A DNA stretch of 15,017 nucleotides from Planctomycetaceae bacterium (GCA_947440895.1 CANETO010000008.1:1-15017); one strand, 5' to 3'. Numbered from the stretch's first letter, positions 7,085 to 14,369 are shown. Notes: generated by a model not told the origin, from the sequence alone. Program-made: numbers and translations.

Positions 7085-8854
7085 ATGAGAGGCTTTCATT
7101 CCTGCGCGGGATTTCGACTGGGCCTGGCCATCGGCCTGCTGGCCGTTACCGTGCCGCTGGCTGCCCAGCAGCCGGCGGCGGTGGATCCCCTGCCGTGGCA
7201 GCCCGACTATGCCGCAGCCGTCGCCGCGGCGCAGGCTGAGCACCGCCACATGGTCGTGATGCTCGCCGCAGCCGACGACGAACCCTGCCGCATCCTTGAG
7301 GAGCAACGGCTGACAGACCCCCTCATCCGCGAGTCACTCGCGGACATGGTCTGGGTGCGGGTGCTCGACGATGCTGAACGGGAACGCGAACTCGGTTCCA
7401 GCGAGCATCCAACGCTGGCCTTCGTGAATCCGTTCACCGGCAGCGTGATCCACCGCGTTCCTGGAGAGAAGACCGTAGAACTCCTGGCGCGGGAGATCGT
7501 GCATGCGCGGCGGGCGATCGGCCTCGCCCTGCCGCCAGCGCTTGAGCCGGTGGCTGCCCGGATGTTTGCCCTCGATGGTCCGCGTGCTGAAGCACTGCTC
7601 GAGGCCGGCGACACCGACGGGCTCCAGGCGCTGCTCGCCGAAGCCGCCAACGACGACTCGCGGCAGACCAACTACCTCGTGGCCCAAGTCACTCTCCCGG
7701 CCGGACGCCTGCCCGATGACATTCGCTTTCTGGCCGGGACAGACTGCCTCGTGGGCGTGGATACGAGCCTGGAGTTCCAGGCGGATCCGCTGGTCGCCGC
7801 CCGTCCGCCCGACATGGCGGCGACGTGTGCCGAATACCCACTGCCTGAATCGGGGCTCGTGCTCATCCCCTTCGGCCGGACTGGGGCCGCAGAGGGCAGC
7901 GTGCGGATCACGGCCCCCGGCTGCCGTCTGCTGACCGATACGATCCGCTTTGAACCTCCCGCGCCGGGCTCCGCCGTTCAGGTCAGACGCTACGAGGTAC
8001 GTTCTCTCGCCGAAGCCGAGGCGGCGCGGCTGTCTGGCCGCGTGCTCGCGCCCGACGGCACACCAGCCACCGCCGCGATCGTGCGCATCGATGACTGGTA
8101 CGACACTGCCGGTGAGGGTGCCGCCGCGCCACTCCCCGCGGCCGTCCGCACCGATGCCGATGGCCGGTTCACGTTCCCCCGCGTGTCGCCCGGCCGGTGG
8201 CTGGTCCGCGCGGAATTTCCGGGGGGCGAATGCGAACAGTTCGTGAGCCTTGCGCCGGACGGCGAGACCTCGTGCACGCTCAGACTCACCGCCGTCACCA
8301 CCGTGGGGCTGCGGTGGGCCCTGCAGACCCGCGAAATGGCACAGGATCTCGCCGGCGAGGGCGTGCAGACCGGCGAGGCGTATCTGAGCGTTGCCAGCAG
8401 CCGCCTCGCCCTGAGCAAAGGCATGCGGATCCGTACCGGCGACTACGGCGACATCATGATGGCCCAGACGCCCCTGGCTGATGACAGCCTGCCCGAGGAG
8501 ATGCAACAGGCTCTGGCGGCTCTGCCGGCAGGCACGCCCGTCTGGTATCTCTTCGACTGCGCCTACACGGAAGACTTTGTCCCGATCTCGGGATTGCACC
8601 GCGAGGTTCGCCCCTTCGACACCATCCTGGTAGTCCGCGACGGTGCCCCCCTGCCCGACCAGGACTGGTCCATCATCGGCCCGATTCTGCCCCAGGCTCT
8701 CACCCTCTCGCGGGAACGGGGCAACTACTTTCAGCTGGCCCGCGGCGAACCGGTCCGTCAGGGAGATGTCTTCACGATGCGTTCCGCCATGGGTAACCGC
8801 TTCGCCAAGATCGAGGTGACCTCCGTAACGATCGTCACGCCGGCATCTCAATGA
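7085..8854 (+). CDS. Secreted protein: thioredoxin-like N-terminus plus carboxypeptidase-regulatory-like domain
   Basis: 589 aa from ATG 7085; a TTG at 7076 is also in frame and no strong ribosome site is seen, so the start is uncertain by three codons. Residues 1-28 are a signal peptide (hydrophobic LGLAIGLLAVTVPLAA, then Q). Residues about 38-145 look like a thioredoxin-7-type fold: WQPDYAAAVAAAQ, MVVMLAA, DDEPC at 64-68, and a cis-Pro-like EHPTLAFVNPFTG at 107-119. The usual CxxC is reduced to the single Cys68, so dithiol redox activity is unlikely. Residues about 315-405 (SGRVLAPDGTPATAAIVRI ... RTDADGRFTFPRVSPGRW) are a carboxypeptidase-regulatory-like beta domain. The last 180 residues are not recognised. 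It is probably periplasmic or cell-surface; the role is unknown. Its last 20 bp overlap the convergent dehydrogenase gene. Confidence 0.8.
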   Translation: MRGFHSCAGFRLGLAIGLLAVTVPLAAQQPAAVDPLPWQPDYAAAVAAAQAEHRHMVVMLAAADDEPCRILEEQRLTDPLIRESLADMVWVRVLDDAERERELGSSEHPTLAFVNPFTGSVIHRVPGEKTVELLAREIVHARRAIGLALPPALEPVAARMFALDGPRAEALLEAGDTDGLQALLAEAANDDSRQTNYLVAQVTLPAGRLPDDIRFLAGTDCLVGVDTSLEFQADPLVAARPPDMAATCAEYPLPESGLVLIPFGRTGAAEGSVRITAPGCRLLTDTIRFEPPAPGSAVQVRRYEVRSLAEAEAARLSGRVLAPDGTPATAAIVRIDDWYDTAGEGAAAPLPAAVRTDADGRFTFPRVSPGRWLVRAEFPGGECEQFVSLAPDGETSCTLRLTAVTTVGLRWALQTREMAQDLAGEGVQTGEAYLSVASSRLALSKGMRIRTGDYGDIMMAQTPLADDSLPEEMQQALAALPAGTPVWYLFDCAYTEDFVPISGLHREVRPFDTILVVRDGAPLPDQDWSIIGPILPQALTLSRERGNYFQLARGEPVRQGDVFTMRSAMGNRFAKIEVTSVTIVTPASQ

Positions 8855-9866
8855 CCGCCTTGAGCACACCGCTGGACGGCTCCAGCAATCGCGGGAACGC
8901 GGCGATCGTGTCGGCAAACGGCACGCGGTGGGTGATCCAAGGTCCCGTATCGATCGCCCCTGCTTCGATCAGTCCGATGATCCTGGAAAAATCGCGGGAG
9001 AGGGCATTGCGGCTGGCGAGAATCGACAGTTCGCGGCGATGCATCACGGGAGCATGCGGAAACACGAGATCGCGTTGCGTGATGCCGACATAGACGAGCC
9101 GGCCGCCAAAACTGCAGAGGTTCAGGGCATTGGCCATGCTGGCGGCGCTGCCGGTGGCATCGACGACGAGATCGCACATGCGGCCGTCGGTCAGTCCCGC
9201 GATCTGCTGCTCGTCGGACGCGTCACCCGTCGCGACAAGCGTGTCTGCCACGCCCATCGTGTCGCGGACAAACGCGAGGCGGCTCTCGACCATGTCCATC
9301 ACGATCACACGGGCCCCGGAGAGTTTCGCAAACTCGAGCGCCGACAGGCCAATCGGCCCGGCGCCGATGATCAACACGTTCTCCCCCGGGCGTGGATTGC
9401 CACGGTCGATCGCATGGCAGCCGATGGCGAGCGTCTCGACGAGCGCATTCTGGGCGTGGGAAAGATGGGGGGAGCGGTGGAGTTTCCGTGCGGGCACCGT
9501 GAAGAGCGGTCGCAATCCCCCGTCGCAGTGCACGCCCAACGTCTGGTGGTGTTCACAGCAGTTGGTCAGTCCCCTCTGGCAGGAATAACACCGCTGACAG
9601 TTGATGTAGGGCTCAACGCAACAGCGGTCGCCCGCCTTCACGTTCGTGACGCCATCGCCAACGGCCACCACCTCGACCCCCAGTTCGTGTCCGGGAATCC
9701 GCGGATAGCTGAAGAAGGGCATCGTGCCGAGGTAGCCGCCGTAGTCGGTGCCACAGATGCCGACCGCCTGCACGCGGACGATCGCCTCGCCAGTCAGCGG
9801 CGCCGCCGGCTCCTCTGTCTCAAAGAACCGAAACTCACGGGGCTTTTCCAGGAGCAGGCTCTGCAT
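8835..9866 (-). CDS. Zinc-dependent medium-chain dehydrogenase, probable L-galactonate 5-dehydrogenase (LgoD/YjjN-like)
   Basis: 343 aa. Catalytic zinc ligands Cys38 (GICGTD), His60-Glu61 (GHE) and Glu144 are present. The structural zinc lobe has Cys90, 93, 96 and 104 in the C-x2-C-x2-C-x7-C pattern. The Rossmann motif is GAGPIG (168-173), and Asp191 at the end of the next strand suggests NAD. Beyond the general family, TMPFFSYPRIPGHE, LTNCCE, LGVHCDGG and ILASRNALSRDF resemble, from memory, the E. coli L-galactonate oxidoreductase LgoD, which makes D-tagaturonate. Its neighbours fit that role: a lactonase directly upstream and a tagaturonate epimerase in the same operon. ATG 9866 lies 32 bp inside the lactonase gene, with AAGGGA upstream as ribosome site, so translation is probably coupled. 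The last gene of the run; no terminator is seen before it overlaps the convergent gene. The substrate is inferred; the family is certain. Confidence 0.9.
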   Translation of the reverse strand: MQSLLLEKPREFRFFETEEPAAPLTGEAIVRVQAVGICGTDYGGYLGTMPFFSYPRIPGHELGVEVVAVGDGVTNVKAGDRCCVEPYINCQRCYSCQRGLTNCCEHHQTLGVHCDGGLRPLFTVPARKLHRSPHLSHAQNALVETLAIGCHAIDRGNPRPGENVLIIGAGPIGLSALEFAKLSGARVIVMDMVESRLAFVRDTMGVADTLVATGDASDEQQIAGLTDGRMCDLVVDATGSAASMANALNLCSFGGRLVYVGITQRDLVFPHAPVMHRRELSILASRNALSRDFSRIIGLIEAGAIDTGPWITHRVPFADTIAAFPRLLEPSSGVLKAVIEMPA

Positions 9867-10722
9867 CGTGTCCCTTTCTGTTGTGAAGGCCGTAGAACCG
9901 TGCCGCCGTGCCGCCCCAGATCGCAGCCTGTTCGGCAGCCGACAGTCTGCCCGAAAAATCCCGGATCAAGGCCGCCACCTCGGCGTAGTCGCCGGAGAGC
10001 AGGCAGACCGGCCAGTCACTGCCAAACATCAGCCGCTCGGGCCCGAACGCCGTCAGTGCAACGTCCAGTGCGGCCGTAAAGTCGGACGGCCGCCACCGTC
10101 GCCAGGCAGCCTCCGTTACCAGCCCCGACAGCTTGCAGCAGACGTTTTCGTGTCGGGCCAATGCCTCGATGTCGCGCCTCCACGGTTCCATGTCACCAGG
10201 CTTGGTCCACGCTGTGATCCGCGGCTTGGCCAGATGGTCGAGGACGAACGGCTGCTCGGGCAACTGGGCCGCGAGTTCGATGGCGGCTGGCAGCTGGGAC
10301 GGATAGAGCAGGAGGTCGTAGGTGAGCCCGAACGCCGGGAGCGATTGCAGGCCCCGCACGAACGCATCGCCAAGCAGAAACCTGGGGTCGGGCTCGTCCT
10401 GAACGACGTGTCGCACGCCGACCAAGTGTTTTCGGTCCACGACCGCACCGAGTTGCTCGGCGACGTGTGGGCTTTGCAGGTCGACCCAGCCGACAACACC
10501 GCGGATCAGCGGATGCCGCTCGGCCAGGTCAAGCAACCACTCTGTCTCGGCGAGCGTCTGCCGGGCCTGCACGGCGACCGTACCGCCAATGCCAGCCGCT
10601 GCGGCCACCGGACCGAGATCCTCCGGCAGGTACTCGCGGGCCAGCCGCTCCATGCCGGCGCCGATCCAGGGATAGTCCGCGGCCGAATAGCTCCAGAAAT
10701 GCTGATGCGAGTCGATCTGCAT
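9835..10722 (-). CDS. Amidohydrolase 2 family sugar lactonase (COG3618; probable L-galactono/L-fucono-lactonase)
   Basis: 295 aa, cytoplasmic TIM-barrel hydrolase. The opening MQIDSHQHFW with the metal HxH pair His6/His8 is the hallmark of the L-fuconolactonase/L-rhamnonolactonase group. Further marks are RGVVGWVDLQ (74-83), GVRHVVQDEPDP (102-113, with His105), VLDHLAKP (160-167, His163), CCKLSGL (195-201), and the terminal metal or catalytic Asp236 in MFGSDWPV. It should open the aldonolactone made by the adjacent L-galactose dehydrogenase. The start was set at ATG 10722, which gives the family's usual first residues; the TTG at 10758 would add 12 residues without homology. It follows the aldo/keto reductase gene after a 32-bp gap and overlaps the dehydrogenase gene by 32 bp. 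Residues 280-295 are an unconserved tail lying in that overlap. Confidence 0.9.
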   Translation of the reverse strand: MQIDSHQHFWSYSAADYPWIGAGMERLAREYLPEDLGPVAAAAGIGGTVAVQARQTLAETEWLLDLAERHPLIRGVVGWVDLQSPHVAEQLGAVVDRKHLVGVRHVVQDEPDPRFLLGDAFVRGLQSLPAFGLTYDLLLYPSQLPAAIELAAQLPEQPFVLDHLAKPRITAWTKPGDMEPWRRDIEALARHENVCCKLSGLVTEAAWRRWRPSDFTAALDVALTAFGPERLMFGSDWPVCLLSGDYAEVAALIRDFSGRLSAAEQAAIWGGTAARFYGLHNRKGHDAEPAPGKAP

Positions 10723-10754
10723 GGGGCTCTCAAACCGGGGCCGCGTGTGTCGCG

Positions 10755-11687
10755 TCAATTATTTTGGGGAAGGCCTTCGATGTGGCCGATGTTTTTCACC
10801 GGGGCGAAGATCGCCTGCACTTCGGCGAGTAGGTCCGTGTCGAGCGGTTCGGCAGCCCAGGTCGCCCAGTCGCGGATGTTGTTCGGATTCGCACTGCCGG
10901 CCACCGTGGTGGCAATGTCGGGATTGGCAAGGGCAAACTGGAGGGCGAGTTTCGCGATCGGCGTCCCGCGGCTGTGGCACAGCGCCGCCGCGCGGCGGGC
11001 GGCGGCCTTCACCTCCTCCGGTTCTTTCAGCCAGGCCGGGAGCGGGGCGTCGGTGAGCAGCCGGGCGCTGAACGGGCCCGCGCTCATGACGCCGATCCCC
11101 TGGGCCTTGAGATACGGAATCGTCTCGTCGGCAAACCTGGTGTTCTGCAGCGTGTACTGGTTGTAATTCATCACGCAGTCGACACGGGCCTGGTCCGCGA
11201 TGAACCGAAAAATCTTCTGGGGATACCCGCTGAAGCCGACGCACCGTACCTTGCCCGCCTGCTGGATCTTTCGCAGGGCCGGGAGCGTTTCGTCGACGAT
11301 CTGCTGCATCGGCACGAACTCGATGTCGTGACAGAGGATGATGTCGAGGTGATCGGTGCCGAGCCGGTGCAACGACACATCGACGCTTTCCACCACCCGC
11401 CTAGCCGAGAAGTCGAAGTGCGGCAGGTCGTAGCGGCCAAGCTTCGTGCAGAGGAGATAGTCACGCCGAGGCACGTTTCGCAGTGCCACGCCGAGCAGGA
11501 CCTCGCTCATGCCCCGGCCGTAGAATGGGCTCGTATCGATGAGGTTCATGCCGCAGTCGAGCGCCGCACGCACGCTCTCGAGCGCCTCGTCGAGCGTGAT
11601 CGCCCGAAATTCCTGCCCCAGCGACGACGCGCCGAAGGCCAGGATCGGAACCTCGAGTCCGGTGGTGCCAAGTGGGCGTGTTTTCAT
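10755..11687 (-). CDS. Aldo/keto reductase, probable L-galactose 1-dehydrogenase (plant L-GalDH type)
   Basis: 310 aa. The AKR catalytic tetrad is intact: Asp51 and Tyr56 (LIDTSPFYGRG), Lys82 (CTKLGRY) and His120 (LCHDIEF). The run of motifs RPLGTTGLEV, DTSPFYG, CTKLGRYDLPHFDFSARRV, RLGTDHLDIILCHDIEF, QIVDETLPALRKI and GKVRCVGFSGYP is close to my recollection of plant L-galactose dehydrogenase of vitamin C synthesis and to bacterial L-fucose/L-galactose dehydrogenases. The product would be the sugar 1,5-lactone with NAD(P)H, used by the lactonase next door. ATG 11687 was chosen because AGGA lies 6 bases upstream; an ATG at 11705 directly abuts the stop of the mutarotase gene (TGAATG) and would add six residues. 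L-fucose is an alternative or additional substrate. Confidence 0.9.
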   Translation of the reverse strand: MKTRPLGTTGLEVPILAFGASSLGQEFRAITLDEALESVRAALDCGMNLIDTSPFYGRGMSEVLLGVALRNVPRRDYLLCTKLGRYDLPHFDFSARRVVESVDVSLHRLGTDHLDIILCHDIEFVPMQQIVDETLPALRKIQQAGKVRCVGFSGYPQKIFRFIADQARVDCVMNYNQYTLQNTRFADETIPYLKAQGIGVMSAGPFSARLLTDAPLPAWLKEPEEVKAAARRAAALCHSRGTPIAKLALQFALANPDIATTVAGSANPNNIRDWATWAAEPLDTDLLAEVQAIFAPVKNIGHIEGLPQNN

Positions 11688-11705
11688 CGGTTTTCCTGAC
11701 TCCAT

Positions 11706-12161
11706 TCATCGGAAGGTTCGGCAGCCGACCGAAAGCAGGAGGTTGGCCCAGGGCTGCTGGTCGGCTGTCTGGATCGTGAGCACGTGGTCGGTGGAGGCCA
11801 CGGCCTCGTAGAAATCCCACTTCACGATCGGTTCGAGGGAGCAGGCACTCTTTGCCGCGGAGAGGATCCTCCGGTACTCCTCCCACACCGGTGGATCGCC
11901 CGGGGTTGCGGCCGCATAGGAATCGCTCCGGTCGACGCCCATCGTATGCACCTCGTCGATCTGCACCGTGCCGAGAATCGCCGCGAACACCTGCGCCACG
12001 GTTGGCACGCCCGGCATGAGTTGCAGCGAGACGAGTTCTGCGCGGGGCCCCCGCTTGTTCGTCGCGGGATAGTTGCCGTCGGCGATCAACACCTTTGAGT
12101 GATGCCCTGACTGGGCGAGGATCCGCAGGATGTCGGGGTGAAGCAGCGTGGTGTTGAGCAT
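11706..12161 (-). CDS. fucU: RbsD/FucU family sugar mutarotase
   Basis: 151 aa, close to the family's usual length of about 140. Visible marks are HPDILRILAQSGHHSKVLIADGNYP (residues 8-32) with the active-site His20/His21 and Asp28, the AELVSLQLMPGVPTVAQVF strand-helix (41-59), and the C-terminal TADQQPWANLLLSVG (132-146), in which an aromatic residue and Asn line the sugar pocket. The family equilibrates alpha and beta pyranose forms of L-fucose or ribose. L-galactose is L-fucose with a 6-hydroxyl, so it can plausibly serve here, feeding one anomer to the dehydrogenase that follows 18 bp later. The start ATG 12161 has no strong ribosome site and lies 34 bp after the isomerase gene; an upstream in-frame extension has no family similarity. 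Confidence 0.88.
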   Translation of the reverse strand: MLNTTLLHPDILRILAQSGHHSKVLIADGNYPATNKRGPRAELVSLQLMPGVPTVAQVFAAILGTVQIDEVHTMGVDRSDSYAAATPGDPPVWEEYRRILSAAKSACSLEPIVKWDFYEAVASTDHVLTIQTADQQPWANLLLSVGCRTFR

Positions 12162-12195
12162 TCTGTTGGTGCACCGGAAAGACGTGGAGATCTGG

Positions 12196-13044
12196 TCATG
12201 CCGCGGGAGGCCTCGCGGCAACAGCGTGCCCGCGGAGGTTTTCAATCGTCTGCCGGGCGGCTTCGACCGCGGTCGGCAGCGGAAATACTTCCGCCGACAG
12301 GAACCCTTGGTAGCCGATCGTGCGGAGTGCGGCAACGATTGGCCCGGCGTTCACGTGCCCCAGCCCCATCGCCCGGCGGTTGGAGTCGGCCCAGTGGACG
12401 TGCCCCACCCGGCTGCCGACGGCCTCGAGGGTGGCGGCGACATCGGTCTCCTCGATGTTCATGTGAAAGAGGTCACAGAGGAGTTGCACGTGGCGAAGGC
12501 CCTCCAACTCGAGTACCGCCGCGGCGTCCCCCTGCCGGTTGAACAGATTCGTTTCGTAGCGGTTGAGCGGTTCGTAGAGCAGCACCTGCCCGTGCACCGC
12601 TGCCCGGGCCCCAAGCTCGTGGAGTGCGTCCACGAGGAAGCCAACCGCTTCGTCCCGCGAGACGTCCCCCTCGCTCCTGCCCTGCATCGAGCCGATGATC
12701 GCTGGCGCACCAAACTCGCCGGCCACGTCGACGATCCCCGCGATGAACTCCCGCGCGAGAGCCCGCACGGCGGCATCGGCATGGCAGAGGTGGAGTTTTT
12801 GTTTCACCCAGCCGGCGCCGGTTCCGACCGCCGCCAGACCGAGGCCATGCTCCCGAAGCAGCCGCCCGATCTCGGCCGCGGGAAACGCCTCTGCTGACTC
12901 CGGGAAGATCTCCACGGCGTCAAAGCCCAGTTCGGCCGCTGCACGGCAGGCGGCTGCCAGCCCCCCCGTCTCGCCAGTCGGGTGGAACACGAAGGGGCCC
13001 TGCCGCGCCTCGGGCACCAGACAGATCGTGATGGCGGATTTCAT
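12196..13044 (-). CDS. Xylose isomerase-like TIM barrel: D-tagatose 3-epimerase / hydroxypyruvate isomerase-like sugar isomerase
   Basis: 282 aa, within the usual 260-300 for the family. Metal and catalytic residues are all present: Glu158 (LLYEPLNRYETNLFN), Asp191 (LLCDLFHMNIEE), His217 (GHVHWADSNR) and Glu252 (LSAEVFP). Spacings of 33, 26 and 35 residues equal those I recall for Pseudomonas D-tagatose 3-epimerase (Glu152, Asp185, His211, Glu246). This points to epimerisation or isomerisation of a keto- or hydroxy-sugar by proton transfer between two glutamates, in the cytoplasm. The substrate is not known; the operon already contains a complete dehydrogenase route, so this gene may serve a side entry (a ketose form) or a different step. 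ATG 13044 begins MKSAITICLVPE, the first barrel strand. It sits 31 bp after the epimerase gene and 34 bp before the mutarotase gene. Confidence 0.85.
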   Translation of the reverse strand: MKSAITICLVPEARQGPFVFHPTGETGGLAAACRAAAELGFDAVEIFPESAEAFPAAEIGRLLREHGLGLAAVGTGAGWVKQKLHLCHADAAVRALAREFIAGIVDVAGEFGAPAIIGSMQGRSEGDVSRDEAVGFLVDALHELGARAAVHGQVLLYEPLNRYETNLFNRQGDAAAVLELEGLRHVQLLCDLFHMNIEETDVAATLEAVGSRVGHVHWADSNRRAMGLGHVNAGPIVAALRTIGYQGFLSAEVFPLPTAVEAARQTIENLRGHAVAARPPAA

Positions 13045-13075
13045 GGCTGGAGACCAGTTTCCCTGCGACGAGCCC

Positions 13076-14323
13076 TCAGCCCAGAAAGAGCGGGCGGAAA
13101 TGGCGCTCAAAAATATTCTCGGTCACCTGGTGGGCCACGATCTCACGGTTGGCCGCAAGCAGATCGGTATACCGAGTCCCCTGCTTCGCGGCCACCTTGA
13201 AGGAGACGTGCAGAAGCTGACGGACGTTGGCATTGAACTGCGTGTTCGTCGGCACGTGGCGGATCGCCGCAGCCAGCCTGGGACCGCTCCAGCCGCTGAC
13301 CTCCGCGGCCGCTGGCAGTTTGGAGCGATCGATATCGATCACGGTCGCATAGGGTCCACAGAGCTCGTCGACATGGTCAAGCGCGTAAGCATAGATCTCC
13401 TTGACCAGAGCGAGCCCGTCACCGCCGGCCTCCGACAGCCCGATCAGTTCCTCGAGCCACGTCGTCCCGGCCGTCTTCAGATGCACGCCGGCACCGGTCT
13501 CTGCCAGCACCCGGCGGATGATGGGATAGAGCGAAAACTTGTCGCTGCCACTATGCACCGAAAGTTTCAGCGTCCGGGGTAGGCCGTAGCGTTCGGCTGC
13601 AAAGGCCAGCACCGCGATGTCGTCGGCAAACTCCCGTTCGAATTGCGCCAGGTCGCCGACGTAGTCGACCCCTTTGTTGAACCGGCCGGTAAATTTCGGC
13701 GCGATCGTCTCAAGGGGAATCCGTTCCTCGGCAAGCATCGCGAGGATCACGAGCAGTTGCGGCGGTGTCTGTGGGAGGTCGGTCTCGTCCATGCTCACTT
13801 CGGTGACGAACGGCCGGCTGCCCAGGCTTCCCTTGATATGACGGTAGATCTCCCCCGCCTCGCGGCAGGCGAGCAGATACTGGCGGACGATGGCTCCCAG
13901 GCTCGCCGCATCGAGTTCGATCGGCTCCAGGCAGCCGGGAAGAGACAGCGTTCCCACCAGTTCGCCATGCCGGGCCACGAAGGCCGCCACATCGGCGTCG
14001 CTGGCCGGGGTGCCGATGCTGTCGGCGACGTCGATCGTGAAGAAATCACTCGACGCCACGAAGCGGTCGACCGTCTGGAGCCGGATGTGGTCGGCATCGA
14101 CGAACCAGGGATGGGGCCAATGGCCCGCGGTCACCGCCGTCTCCGCCGCCGCCCGGACGCTCGCCGGCTCACTGCCGATGAAGGTGTGCTCCCGGTTCGA
14201 CTTGTTCCAGACCGGGGCGACGATCACCCCCGCCGCGGCCAGTCGCTCGAAGGCGGCCAGTTGGGCGAAAGCCTGATGGGCAAAACGATCGCCGACTCCG
14301 AACGAAAAACGGGGTAGGGACAT
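13076..14323 (-). CDS. uxaE: Tagaturonate epimerase family protein (UxaE-like)
   Basis: 415 aa. UxaE interconverts D-tagaturonate and D-fructuronate. Compared from memory with the Thermotoga enzyme, the matching blocks are RFSFGVGDRF (5-14), WFVDADHIR (73-81), FFTIDVAD (94-101), VTEVSMDETDLP (173-184), KGVDYVGDLAQFERE (217-231), LKLSVHSGSDKFSLYP (252-267) and VHLKTAGTTWLEE (280-292). The acidic and histidine residues in them (Asp76, Asp78, His79, Glu175, Asp179, His257) are candidate metal/substrate ligands. The protein starts almost at the SFGxGDR block and so lacks the N-terminal 80-90 residues of the Thermotoga form. ATG 14323 has GGAG six bases upstream. It is the first sugar gene, 46 bp after gyrB, and links L-galactonate oxidation to hexuronate breakdown. 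Confidence 0.85.
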   Translation of the reverse strand: MSLPRFSFGVGDRFAHQAFAQLAAFERLAAAGVIVAPVWNKSNREHTFIGSEPASVRAAAETAVTAGHWPHPWFVDADHIRLQTVDRFVASSDFFTIDVADSIGTPASDADVAAFVARHGELVGTLSLPGCLEPIELDAASLGAIVRQYLLACREAGEIYRHIKGSLGSRPFVTEVSMDETDLPQTPPQLLVILAMLAEERIPLETIAPKFTGRFNKGVDYVGDLAQFEREFADDIAVLAFAAERYGLPRTLKLSVHSGSDKFSLYPIIRRVLAETGAGVHLKTAGTTWLEELIGLSEAGGDGLALVKEIYAYALDHVDELCGPYATVIDIDRSKLPAAAEVSGWSGPRLAAAIRHVPTNTQFNANVRQLLHVSFKVAAKQGTRYTDLLAANREIVAHQVTENIFERHFRPLFLG

Positions 14324-14369
14324 GCGGACTCCGTGCTCCTAAGGACGAGGATCGAAAGGCCACAGACGG

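Noticed and set aside
7334..8917. 527-codon minus-strand open frame antisense to the thioredoxin-like protein
   Set aside because: The plus strand has a signal peptide and two recognisable domains; the minus frame has neither and would also overlap the dehydrogenase gene on the same strand.
8835..12161. Assignment of the operon to L-fucose catabolism
   Set aside because: The mutarotase, aldo/keto reductase and lactonase would all fit L-fucose, but no fuconate dehydratase or keto-deoxyfuconate enzyme is present, while an LgoD-like dehydrogenase and UxaE are; kept only as an alternative.
8928..14317. Long plus-strand frames (8928-10079, 9748-11166, 10974-11699, 12148-12897, 12695-13582, 13643-14317)
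   Set aside because: Each lies opposite a sugar-operon gene with intact active-site motifs; no signal or domain is visible in them.
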